DNA of 64,000 nucleotides from assembly GCF_900069005.2 (NCBI RefSeq), contig NZ_LN831275.1, positions 64,258 through 128,257 on the forward strand, written 5' to 3'. This document shows, in pieces, positions 19,854 to 30,200 of the stretch (position 1 is its first letter; every line of letters starts with the position of its first letter). This DNA is from Paenibacillus sp. GM2 (lineage in GTDB: Bacteria > Bacillota > Bacilli > Paenibacillales > Paenibacillaceae). The notes below the pieces were generated by a model. That model saw only the letters and a program-made list of their open reading frames with translations. It did no database searches and was not told the origin of the DNA. The translations under genes were made by a program, and so were the position numbers.

Positions 19854-20069
19854 ATGCCGATAAATAGACGCCTTAACACGGATCAGGACTTCCAGGATGC
19901 GCTGGACCGCCAGCTGCGGATTCGCGTATTTCACAATAGTCATATGGTTGAGAGCGGAGCGATCATCGTCCGCTTTACCGAGGATAAGATTATTACTCAG
20001 ACCAGCGTTAGCGATCTCACCTATCATTCGCGTCAAGAATGCGAGTTTTTTGAATTAAAGAAGTCATAG
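19854..20069 (+). CDS. Small hypothetical protein, 71 residues
   Basis: Begins MPINRRLNTDQDFQDALDR; the start at 19854 is chosen because GGAGAACGGGG lies just upstream, although the frame extends further. Mixed alpha/beta composition with a V-E-S-G-A-I-I-V-R-F strand and a C-terminal E-C-E-F-F-E-L-K-K-S. No motif that I can name. Only plus-strand gene between 12 and 22 kb. Followed by the terminator of the convergent crystallin-like gene. Confidence 0.65.
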   Translation: MPINRRLNTDQDFQDALDRQLRIRVFHNSHMVESGAIIVRFTEDKIITQTSVSDLTYHSRQECEFFELKKS

Positions 20070-20104
20070 CGGCGGCGTAAGCCTGCGATTTGCTTTATGT
20101 AAAA

Positions 20105-20147
20105 AATCAGACGTCCTGGCAGGAAAAAATCCCGCCTGGACCGCCTG
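20105..20147 (-). terminator. Terminator of the crystallin-like gene
   Basis: Minus-strand stem CAGGCGGTCCAGGC / TGCCAGGACGTCTG with mismatches, followed by ATTTTTTAC. Lies about 40 bp after the stop codon. Confidence 0.65.
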
Positions 20148-20185
20148 ATGATAAGGTGTTAGCCTGTTAGCTTTTTGCTATTAAA

Positions 20186-20554
20186 TTAAATCAATCTATA
20201 GCCAGCGGGGAGAGTGCCGCTGCTGCGGATATCGCGAATTTGCTGCAAGGTCAGACGCTGATTGGTCGATATAATCGATTCAACGTCATTCCCTGAGATC
20301 AAATCATCCAAATCGGCAATACTGCGATTGCCACGATACACACGGAAATTGCCTCTGAACCGCGTCCTAGTAAACAACACCAGAGTTGCGTTGCTGCTCG
20401 TAGAGAAAAAGCGCAGACTCTCGATCCCATCAAGGATGTTATCCGTATTACGGATGCCCAAATTTCCTGTATAAACTCGGCTGGCTCCCCGGAAGTTCTC
20501 TTCGCTGTAAACTGTTAACCTCGGATAAGTTTGCGATACATGTACTTGTTTCAT
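20186..20554 (-). CDS. Beta/gamma-crystallin-like protein
   Basis: 122 residues, no signal peptide, GAAGGGAGC before the ATG. Two Greek-key-type halves each open with the crystallin pattern Y/F-x6-G: YSEENFRG (residues about 16-23) and FTRTRFRG (about 61-68). Each half ends in a segment resembling the calcium-site consensus [ND][ND]xx[ST]S (LDGIESL and GNDVESI), but the last Ser is hydrophobic in both, so calcium binding is uncertain. The tail LTLQQIRDIRSSGTLPAGYRLI is extra. Known microbial members stabilise spores or bind calcium. Identification is by motif, moderate certainty. Confidence 0.6.
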   Translation of the reverse strand: MKQVHVSQTYPRLTVYSEENFRGASRVYTGNLGIRNTDNILDGIESLRFFSTSSNATLVLFTRTRFRGNFRVYRGNRSIADLDDLISGNDVESIISTNQRLTLQQIRDIRSSGTLPAGYRLI

Positions 20555-20677
20555 GCTGATGCTCCCTTCTCTTTTTGCTAATCTATCTTATTAAGAGAAA
20601 GAAGCATTGGTATAAACCAATCCCCCGCAATCTGCAAAATGATGCAAATGAATTAGGGGATATGCATCGTATCATAA

Positions 20678-21604
20678 CTAAGCCGCCGTCCCCGGATCCG
20701 CATGGTTCGTGAGATCAGACACCGGCTCGTCCTTCCCGAACCGAATGAATATCGCCACACCGCACAAAATAACGAATCCAGCCCCCAGCTGAAGGAAGCC
20801 AAGTCTCTCTTTCAGCAATAACCAGGCCAGCAAAGAGGCAAAAACCGGCTCCCCCAATACAGCCATGGACACAGCAGCCGCACTGATATATTTCATCAGC
20901 CAGTTGAACAGATAATGGCCGAATAAGGTCGGCACTACAGCCAGCAGGAGGAAAATTCCCCATTCTCTCGGCGCATAACCCGTAAATGGAATATGACGAA
21001 CCAGGTTATACCCTGCCAGAAAAGTCGCCGCGATGGCAAAAACCCAGAAATTATACACATAAGCACTCAAGCTCTTAAGTAAGTGCTTGCCGATCAGCAT
21101 ATGTACGGCTACCGCGACTGTTCCCAGAAGAGATAAAATATCCCCGCGAATCGCCTTCTCCGATAGCTGGAAATCCCCAATGCCTATAGCCAGTGAGCCG
21201 ATAAGAGCGAGGCCGAGACCGATCAGCATGGCCCGGTTGATCCGGGCACCAAACAGAAAAAATGATCCGAACATCACGATAATCGGTTCTAAAGTTAGAA
21301 TCACCGTTGAACTGGCTACGGTTGTCAGCTGCAAGGACCCCATCCACAACAGAAAATGCAGCCCTAGCATAAGTCCCGACGAGAGCAGCGTGAGCCATTG
21401 CCTGGAAGTCAACCGGAGCAATTCTTTACGATACTTCCATAGCAAAGAAAGCATTAGCAGATTTGTAAGATACAATCTGTACATCGCAATAATAGATACC
21501 TCAGCGGTAGACCAGCGCACAAAAATAGAAGAGAACGATATCGCTATGATCCCGATGATATAGAGTACTTCATATGACACAGATGATTTAACCCTGGAGT
21601 ACAT
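20678..21604 (-). CDS. EamA/DMT-family transporter
   Basis: 308 residues with about ten predicted membrane helices in two similar halves, as in the drug/metabolite transporter superfamily. The second EamA unit contains MAVLGEPVFASLLAWLLLKE, a typical signature near the ninth helix. Substrate cannot be inferred. Likely a plasma-membrane exporter. The start has only a weak AGGGAAGC upstream. Same strand as the TauE gene but 130 bp apart. Confidence 0.88.
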   Translation of the reverse strand: MYSRVKSSVSYEVLYIIGIIAISFSSIFVRWSTAEVSIIAMYRLYLTNLLMLSLLWKYRKELLRLTSRQWLTLLSSGLMLGLHFLLWMGSLQLTTVASSTVILTLEPIIVMFGSFFLFGARINRAMLIGLGLALIGSLAIGIGDFQLSEKAIRGDILSLLGTVAVAVHMLIGKHLLKSLSAYVYNFWVFAIAATFLAGYNLVRHIPFTGYAPREWGIFLLLAVVPTLFGHYLFNWLMKYISAAAVSMAVLGEPVFASLLAWLLLKERLGFLQLGAGFVILCGVAIFIRFGKDEPVSDLTNHADPGTAA

Positions 21605-21736
21605 TTTAGCTTCCCTCGATCCAATAATATGTATATTTTACATGTCGGCACACCGCATTAAGCGGATACCTATCCTGATCCCAGCAATGGATCTTAGTAC
21701 GGCTTTCAGTCCGCCCCTTCGCTGGTCATACCCTGT

Positions 21737-22534
21737 TCACGCAATAATGCCCCACCAGATTTTAATGGCGGTTGCGGCGATTAGCACAGCTAATGCAACC
21801 CGAAGGTATTTTACATTCAAGTAACGACTGACATGAGCGCCGATCGGGGCTCCAATAACACTGCCGAATATCGTAAACGCCGTGGGCAGCAGCGGAATCC
21901 CTCCGCCGATGAGTTTGCCGGTTACACCGCCAATTGCCGAAATAAATACGATAGCCAGTGAAGAGGCTACCGTAACACGGATAGGGAGCTTCAGCACGGT
22001 CAGCATAATCGGAATTAAGATGAACGAGCCGCCTGCTCCTACTATCCCGGATACGATCCCGACCAAGAGAGCTGCAACCGCAGACGTAACCTGGTTATAG
22101 GAAATGGCCCGGAGGTCCGTATCTTCCCTGCTGCCCCGATTCGGCACCATCATCATCACAGCCGCCAGCACGGCCAGCACGCCGTATATGATATTAATCG
22201 TCTCGCTTGGTAAATATTTAGAGCTAACACTGCCTGCCAAGCTGCCGATCAAGATACTGATCCCCATATTGCTGATAAGCCCTCTATGCATCAACGGCTT
22301 TTCATTCCTGCTCTGCTTCTTATAGGCCAAGACACCCGCCATAGACGAGAAGAATACCTGAAACATGCTGATTTCTGACACTTCTTTTGGGGTAAAGTTA
22401 CCTACATGGAGTAGATCAGGAATATACAGCAGCAGCGGATAATTAATAATCGCCCCACCGATACCCAGCAAGCCGGAAAAAAATGAACCTATCAGGCCAA
22501 TCAGAAACATAATGAAATATCCTGCTGTGTCCAC
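21737..22534 (-). CDS. TauE/SafE-family membrane transporter (sulfite/anion exporter family)
   Basis: About 265 residues with eight or so membrane helices. The two repeated motifs GLLGIGGAIINYPLLL and GIVGAGGSFILIPIML are the TauE/SafE (former DUF81) hallmark. The start is GTG at 22534 with GGGAGG nine bases upstream; the frame continues upstream to 22594 without a site. The family exports sulfite, sulfoacetate or similar anions. The divergent rhodanese gene 450 bp away also handles sulfur, a weak functional hint. Confidence 0.88.
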   Translation of the reverse strand: MDTAGYFIMFLIGLIGSFFSGLLGIGGAIINYPLLLYIPDLLHVGNFTPKEVSEISMFQVFFSSMAGVLAYKKQSRNEKPLMHRGLISNMGISILIGSLAGSVSSKYLPSETINIIYGVLAVLAAVMMMVPNRGSREDTDLRAISYNQVTSAVAALLVGIVSGIVGAGGSFILIPIMLTVLKLPIRVTVASSLAIVFISAIGGVTGKLIGGGIPLLPTAFTIFGSVIGAPIGAHVSRYLNVKYLRVALAVLIAATAIKIWWGIIA

Positions 22535-22659
22535 GTATGTATACCTCCCAAGCTGCTCATAATATTTTGCACAAACGATATACGAACGAACCATGATGCG
22601 CTATAATAAACAAAACCAAGTAAATCAATGGGATAAATGTAGACGGAGGTGTTGTTGAC

Positions 22660-22824
22660 ATGCTTAGCAAACTCAAGTCCTTATTTCAGGACCGCTGTCC
22701 GGATTGTAATGAAAAGCTTCATGTCAAATCGGACTCACTTCGCTGCATCAAAAGTTGTCCCAACCAACATTATACCGAAGAGACATACTGTCACTTAAAT
22801 ATTCGCATCGTGTACCGCGATTAA
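22660..22824 (+). CDS. Zinc-ribbon microprotein, 54 residues
   Basis: Begins MLSKLKSLFQDRCPDCNEKL after GGAGG with a 10-base spacer; TAA stop at 22824. Two cysteine knuckles, CPDC (13-16) and CIKSC (29-33), plus nearby His residues suggest a single zinc site. A further Cys-His pair (CHLNIRIVYRD) closes the protein. Could act as a nucleic-acid or protein-binding adaptor; no family recognised. Divergent from the TauE gene, upstream of the rhodanese gene. Confidence 0.75.
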   Translation: MLSKLKSLFQDRCPDCNEKLHVKSDSLRCIKSCPNQHYTEETYCHLNIRIVYRD

Positions 22825-22992
22825 ATCCCGGTTCATTTTAACACTCTGCGTCCTAATGATACCGCCTCTTGTTTATTATGTACAGCATACTTCGTACGGC
22901 TAATTGCTTATGCGGCCCGGTTATTTTTTCTCTAATACAAACGGTGTATACTGGCATTATCATTATTTCTAAGAAGGCGGTGTTTTTCTATT

Positions 22993-23829
22993 ATGAGCAT
23001 TACAGTAAGCAAAGCTTGGGTGTTGGCACGAATGTATGAGCCCGATGTAACGATCGTGGATTGCCGCTTTGAATTAGGGCAGCCTGACGCAGGGCGGAAA
23101 GCTTATGAAGAAGAGCATATTCCCGGCGCAGTCTACCTGGATCTTGAACAGGATCTCTCCTCTCCAATAAGCGAGCATGGCGGTCGCCATCCGCTTCCTG
23201 AACCGGAACAGCTAAGCAAAACTCTGGCCAAAATTGGCATTACGCCTGAAACGCGGGTTATCGCCTATGACGACCAAGGCGGAATGTACGCCTCCCGATT
23301 ATGGTGGCTGCTAAGTTATTTAGGACATAAGCAGGCCCATGTTATGAACGAGGGCTTCACGGCCTGGAAGAATGCCGATTTTCCGGTAACTGCTGATCAG
23401 CCGATCCGCGTGCCGGCAAGCTACACCTATAGCCTGCATCCCGAATTACTTGCCAGTATAGATGAGGTGCGCAGCGCGGCTGGAAATAGCGAGGTCATTC
23501 TCATTGATTCGCGTGATCCGCGCCGTTATCAAGGGTTAGAGGAAACGATGGATAAAGCGGCCGGTCATATTCCGGGAGCGAAAAATAAGTTCTGGAAGCT
23601 GCTCATCGAACAGGACGGAAAATGGCTGGCTTCCGATCAGCTGGCGGAGCATTACAAGGAATTTCCCGCTGACAAGGAAATTATCGTCTACTGCGGTTCG
23701 GGCGTCTCGGCTTGTCCGAATTTCATTGGACTGAAGGAAGCCGGGTACGAGAAGGTAAAGCTCTATGCGGGAAGCTGGAGCGACTGGGTTAGCTATGAGG
23801 AGAATCCGATCGCGACGGGTGAGGAATAG
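22993..23829 (+). CDS. Thiosulfate/3-mercaptopyruvate sulfurtransferase (two-domain rhodanese)
   Basis: 278 residues: an inactive N-terminal rhodanese domain (about 1-130) and a catalytic C-terminal one. The active-site loop is CGSGVSA in EIIVYCGSGVSACPNFI, with Cys near residue 237; this CGSGV[ST]-type loop is shared by the SseA/3-MST group. Also DSRDPRRYQG and HIPGAKNKFW. Moves sulfane sulfur to cyanide or other thiophiles. GGCGGTG precedes the start; a strong terminator follows 50 bp after the stop. Confidence 0.92.
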   Translation: MSITVSKAWVLARMYEPDVTIVDCRFELGQPDAGRKAYEEEHIPGAVYLDLEQDLSSPISEHGGRHPLPEPEQLSKTLAKIGITPETRVIAYDDQGGMYASRLWWLLSYLGHKQAHVMNEGFTAWKNADFPVTADQPIRVPASYTYSLHPELLASIDEVRSAAGNSEVILIDSRDPRRYQGLEETMDKAAGHIPGAKNKFWKLLIEQDGKWLASDQLAEHYKEFPADKEIIVYCGSGVSACPNFIGLKEAGYEKVKLYAGSWSDWVSYEENPIATGEE

Positions 23830-23882
23830 AGCCAATAGAGGTTAACAGAGTATTTCAAATAAGATTCAAGCTGAACAGACGA

Positions 23883-23931
23883 AGGCTGTAACGGGTCAGG
23901 AACAAAGGACCTGTTGCAGCCTCTTTTATTT
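23883..23931 (+). terminator. Terminator of the rhodanese gene
   Basis: 15-bp stem AGGCTGTAACGGGTC (23883-23897) / GACCTGTTGCAGCCT (23908-23922) with one non-Watson-Crick pair, then CTTTTATTTTTT. Closely similar in sequence to the hairpin at 32701-32745. Confidence 0.9.
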
Positions 23932-24027
23932 TTTATTTAACCACTTGCAGACAAGAGGGAACGTAAACTTCACAATATTTGAGAGACATAGAGCAGTTTA
24001 TTAGAAGAATAATGCCAGGTGAGCAGC

Positions 24028-24046
24028 TATAATGAAAACGCATTCA
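24028..24046 (+). promoter_or_regulatory. Xylanase promoter -10 element overlapped by a perfect CcpA (cre) site
   Basis: TATAAT at 24028-24033 overlaps ATGAAAACGCATTCA at 24032-24046, which fits every position of the Bacillus cre consensus WTGNAANCGNWNNCW. A cre over the -10/+1 region normally means CcpA repression in rich sugar, the usual control of xylan degradation genes. No good -35 is seen, so the promoter may need an activator. About 190 bp upstream of the giant xylanase start. Confidence 0.7.
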
Positions 24047-24108
24047 AAGGACATGTCCCTCTCTGGGTCGCGCATTTCAAAGCAGCTGCAATAGAGAAAG
24101 GAGGAGTA

Positions 24109-24132
24109 ATGAAGAAACTTGCAACTAGGTGA
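24109..24132 (+). other. Seven-codon leader ORF with a strong ribosome binding site
   Basis: AAAGGAGGAGTA is followed by ATG and codons for MKKLATR, then TGA. The site is stronger than the one used by the xylanase gene 103 bp downstream. Could be a translated leader peptide, the remnant of a signal-peptide start (MKKL is typical) or chance. No function claimed. Confidence 0.35.
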
Positions 24133-24234
24133 CTCCCGCTGACTGAATTAGGATTAATATCCGGCGCTGATGTACGTCTACAGAGATGACTTCAAGTGAG
24201 GATAAAAAGATTAAACGTTAAAGGAGACCGATGC

Positions 24235-27200
24235 ATGAAATCTAAACGTTTTATTTCATCGTTCCTAGTTACGATCATGTTATTTACCTTAGTTGATATG
24301 AATTTGGTGCTCGCTGACGAGAACACGCCTATTAATAAGACGAATTATACCGCGACGGCGAATGGCGAGGCGAATAAGACTGCATCAAGCTTAATTACAC
24401 TGGTCTTTGAAGAACCTGTACCGGGATTAGTCGAAAGCGACATCACCATTTCAGACGGTACCGCCACTGCGGCCAAAGGAACTTTGACCGTGGTGAGCGG
24501 TTCGAACGACACCCAATATGAACTTGGGATCAGCGGGGTTACCCTGGAAGGCACCATCCATCTCAAGATTACCAAGAACGGTGTAGTCGATGCAGAAAAA
24601 ATCGTTGATGTTCACGGAATCCCGATCACCTATAACGTGATAAACGTTGGTGGTGCAGCGTTCGTGAGCGACAGTACCGCCATAAGGCTAACCTTCAACA
24701 AAGCCGTAGCCAATCTAGCAACGGAAGATATTCTTCTCAGCGCTGGTACGCCTGCCACGGTATCCAACTACGCAACCTCCACGGCGGAAAAAGGCTCGTT
24801 AACGAAGATCAGCGATACCGTATACGAGCTTGGGCTCACCAACATTACCAGAACAGGTACGCTTGGTATCGAGATCCATAAAATCGGAATAGAGACTGCT
24901 AAGAAAAATGTGATTGTCAACGCAAAGGTTGATAAGACAGCCCTGCAACCTACGCCGCCCCGCGACTATTTCCAGCAGAATATCACTAACTTGCCGAAGA
25001 CATCGGGCCTAAACGACCTGTTCGAGTTCCTGGATCCCAGCGCCGGCACAAACGGCCGGGTAGAATCCGAGACCGATTGGTCAGAGCGCAGGGAGGAGCT
25101 TAGAGACCTGATTCAGTACTACTACTATGGAAGAAAATACCCGACCCCCAAGAGCGCCATCACGGTAAATGCCCCTACTAACCAGGTCAATGTCACCATC
25201 AACGATAATGGAAAGAACGTAAGCGGGAGCCTTGGCAATGTTACTGTTCCTTCGGGAAATGCACCTGAAGGCGGCTGGCCAGTCATTATCGCCTTCGGGT
25301 TTAGCCAGACGGCCATGGCGACCCAAAATGGCTACGCCGTAATTAATGTATCCAACTGGGGAAGCAGCAGAACTGGAAACTATTACAACCTCTACCCATT
25401 TAACCCCTACGAATATGATTTCAACACCGGTTCCATAATGACGGCAGCATGGACTGTATCCCGCATTATTGACGCAATGGAGCTTAGCGCCGAAGCGAAC
25501 GGCGGTATAAATCAATGGAAGATCAACCCATATAAGTCGATTACAACCGGCGTATCCATTAACGGCAAATATGCTCTGATGTCAGCGGCCATGGACGACC
25601 GGGTTAGTGCGGCGGCGCCGGTAGATAGCGGACAGTCGGGCGTATCCAGCTTCCGTTACATCGCCGAAGGCAAACTGTTCTACTACAATTCGCCGTTAGA
25701 CCGCATCTATCGCAGGAATCAAAAAGGCCTCAACAGCATCCAGTACTCCGGCGAATCATTCTGGATGGGCCTTGGAACAGCGGCCGGATTCCATCGCCAG
25801 ACAGATATGGACTATATGCCATTTGACTCGCATGCTGTTGAAGCTTTGATGGCCCCGCGGCCGCTTATCGCCTTTGCCGCAGACAACAACTTTGACTGGA
25901 CGACTCCGCCCTCCTCCGTCATGGCGATAAGTGCCGCAAAGGAAGTCTACGAATTTTTGGGCAGTGACAATATTGCCGTGCGCGTGCGCGATGGCGCCCA
26001 TGCCATCCAGGACAGAGACGTGCCGTTCATGATTGCCGTCATGGACAAGGAATTCAGCGACAAGCCGCTGGAAGTCAGGGATCTTTATCCGAACAGCAAC
26101 CCGCCGAGCTACGGCATGGGCGTCTACGACAAAATCTCTGACATGACAGTTTATCCGTACGATATCGATAGTTCCTACCTCCGCTGGTCCCGCCCGGGCA
26201 AATATACGCTGTGGACCGACTACGAGATTGTTACCGAAGGCATCCCCGCCACAATCAAGGTTCACTCTGACGACACCAAGGTGAAACTAACGATTCTAGA
26301 TGCGGCTAACAAACCGACGAACGACACCTGGACAGCGGATGTAGTGGACGGCATAGCGGAGTTTAAACTGACGGAGAACCAGGTCAAGATCGGGCGTTAT
26401 GAAATTACAACCTTAGGTGCCGCGAAGGACAGCAAGACGGTATACTTCCAAGGCGTCGACTTGGCCACTGCACTGCGACATGGCACCGCCAGGAACGACA
26501 ACGGCGCAGCCGTAATGTATGGCTTCACCAGCAAGATCAATAAAGATTTGATAGAAGTCTACGCCGACGGCAACAAGCTAACGCAATCCTTCCAGGAGGA
26601 TACGGAGCAGGCTTGGATTCTCAATTACGGCGTAACGACCAACCCCAATGAGAACAACCGTATACCGAATAATTCCTTCAATATCATTACGCTGAAAAAG
26701 CTGCAAATGGAGGCTATGCCCGGCAGCACGTTTGAAATCTCCATCGACAAGTCTAAGCTCGCAAACAATCAGGAAACTGTCAGCTGGAATGCCTCGGCAG
26801 CGGTACAGAAGATCGGTCCTCAGCCGGACTGGCCGCCACAACCCAACAGCCAGACGGATGATGGAACACGTCCATTGCTCCCGGCGACAAAGACCAACTT
26901 TAATGCTGTTGTCGCCTTCAATTTAAATGAATCAGCGGATTTGGCTGCTGGAGATACGCTGAAGATTACTTTCAGCGAGCCGATGTCCAAGGGAGATTTC
27001 GGTATCGGCTTTGATTTCTCCGACGACTTCACGCTCAAATGGGCAGCGGACAATAAAGCAGTCGAAGTGGTATTTAACGATGTTACCAAAAATAAAGGTG
27101 AAGTTTGCAACCTATACATCATGCGGCTGAGCGATGCTGCGGGCAATATGATTGCGGCTCCCATACACCATTCATTCACCCTTGAGTCCGATTCAAATGT

Positions 27201-30200
27201 CATTTATCATGAGGGTTTTGAAAATGGAAACACGCTGCAGCAGAACGGCGATGCAACTGTTAGCCGGACGCAGGAATACGCCGCGGCAGGAAGCAACAGT
27301 CTGAGTGTCGCACCTACAGCGGCGAACAACTATTCTGGGGTCGCCCTGCGCAATAACTCGCTCACGACGCCGATGCTGCCCGGCGGCAAGTATAAGCTGA
27401 CCGCGAAGGCGCTGAGCGCAAAAGACGCCACCTTGGGCGTTCGCGTTGAAACCAAGGATAATACGGGTAAAGATACGTATGGTACTGTTGGAAAAAGCAC
27501 AGTGAATCTGCTGGCTGGCCAGTGGGCCGATGTTGCTCTTGAATTCACTGTACCGGCAGACCATCAGTCGGTTAGCGCCATTGTGTTTCATAATGACGCT
27601 CAAATCCAGGGTCTTACCTTCTATCTGGATGAGGTGAAGCTGCAAGTAATCAGCCCGCCTCCGTCTGTGGAAGAACCAGAAATCAAGGAGCTGCTGCATT
27701 ACAACTTCGACAATGAAGCAGAGCAGGGAAGCCTCTTTACATCGGCTGCTTCCTCAAACATCGAGTGGATCAATCAATCCGGTATTGGGAAGAACGATGA
27801 CACCGTATTGAAGGTAACGCATATTCCTGGCACAAGCTATACCAGCGCTGACAACGCTGTTCGATTGACCTTGGCCGAGCCGCTTCCTGCCGGTGGAGTT
27901 TATAATATCTCCGTCTGGATTTATGCACCGGCTGCCGGCAACGAAGGCAAAGGAGTGCTTACCGGGACTGGTGTGGTACTCAATCAGGATTACGCCAATA
28001 GTGCATACAAGCTCCCGAGTAGCCCCGGGACCCTTCCGATCGATCAATGGAAAGAAGTAAATGTCCAAACACCTCTAATGGAAAATCCGCTGCAATCAAT
28101 CGATTTCCGGCTGGTTGTCAACGATGCGGCTAACCATGCCGAAGTATGGTACATCGACCAGATTGTTATTAGCCAAGTGGGCGATTTGAAGGAGATTCCT
28201 AAGTGGGATCTGACATTGCCTTCTATCGCAGATACCTATAGCCAATACTTCATGATCGGCAATGTGATGAGTGCCGGTCAGACGACAGATGCCGGGAATA
28301 CGGCGATGTATGAGCATCACTACAATATCATGACACCCGAGAATGACATGAAGCCACAGTATTTAAGCTCAGCCAAGGGCGTGTATAACTATTCAAATGC
28401 CGACACTTTGGTGGAGTGGGCGGAGGCAAATAACATCTTGGTTCATGGTCATACACTGGTCTGGCATTCCCAGTCGGCGCCTTGGTTGACCACGGACACA
28501 GATAACAAACCGCTTACCCGTGCAGAGGCCCAATCTAATATGAAGGACTATATCGACCATATTGCCGGCCATTTCAAGGGCAAGCTTGCTTCTTGGGATG
28601 TGGTGAACGAAGCCTTTGACGGAGGCTTTGGCATTCCGACAGACTGGAAGACCGTGCTGCGCAAAAACTCACCGTGGTATATGGCCTATGAGAACGGTGC
28701 TGATGCAAGCAAGGGAGAGAGCGGCGTCGACTATATCTACGATGCGTTCGTGTTCGCGCGTCTGGCTGACCCCGGAGCTACTCTCTATTACAACGACTAC
28801 AACGAGAATGAGCCCTGGAAGCGGGAAGCGATGGCGTTAATGGCCGAAGATCTCAACGAGAAGTGGAAGACGGATGCTCGCAATACCGAGCCTGGACGTT
28901 TGCTGGTGGAAGGCATCGGCATGCAAGCTCATTACTGGATCCAGAGCCTGAACCCTGACACGGTAGAAGCAAGTATTGCGCGCTTTGCCCAAGCGGGCGT
29001 GAAAGTTAGCATCACCGAGCTGGATATTCCTTCAACGGGAGCGCTCACGAAGGAAGATGAGGCTTTACAGGCTGAGCTATATGCGAAGCTATTCGTTATT
29101 TTCAAGAAGTACGCAAGCAGCATCGAACGCGTTACCTTCTGGGGCAAGGCAGACTCCCAGAGCTGGCGCGCTTCCGGCAGCCCCCTGCTCTTTGACAAGG
29201 CTTTGGCCGCCAAGCCGGCCTATTATGCGGTTATCGATCCCGAGAGCTACCTGCATATTATCATGCCGGCTGCTCCAACTAATGTCTCCGCGCAAGCAAA
29301 GAGCAGCAGCGAGATTGAGATCAGCTGGACGGCAGCAAATGCTGACGGCTACAATGTATACCGTTCCGATGCAGTGGATGGAGCTTACCGCAAGCTCAAC
29401 TCCGTAACGGTTACCGAAGCTACCTATTTTAATACAGGTCTGGAAGCTAACACAACTTACTTCTACAAGGTGACATCGCTGAGCGGAGACTACGAATCCG
29501 AGATGTCGGAATATGCAGCAGCCACAACAGATTCAGATACTAAGGAGCCTGAAACACCTGCTGCACCAACTAATGTAAAAGCGGAGCCGAAAGGAACTAG
29601 CAGGATTGAGCTCAGTTGGACAGCGTCAGCCGATGCAGACGGCTATAACGTATACCGTTCCGATGCAGCGGATGGACCTTACCACAGACTCAATTCTCTA
29701 ACGGTAACCGAAGCCACCTATGGCGACACGGGGCTGGAAGCGAGTTCAACCTACTTCTACAAGGTAACAGCTGTAAAAGGAGAACTTGAATCCGAGAAGT
29801 CAGGATATGCCATGGCAACCACAGATGGGGAAACTAAAGTACCAGAAGCACCTGCCGCACCGACTAATATCTCTGCGCAAGCAAAGAGCAGCAGCGAGAT
29901 TGAGATCAGCTGGGCGGCGTCGACCAATGCCACCGGCTACAATATATATCGCTCCACTTCTGTGAACGGCAACTACAGCAAGATCAATCCGCAATCGATC
30001 ACGACAACCTGGTTCCGGAACAGCGGCTTAGCGGCATCGACTACCTACTATTATAAGTTGACGGCTGTCAATGAGGCCGGGGAATCCGAGCTATCTGCCG
30101 CAGTACAAGCGACAACGAACAGCATAAGCACGAATCCGGGCTCTCCATCAACTTCAACATCTCCTTCGTCTCCAACACCATCGACAAACCCGGCTCCTGA

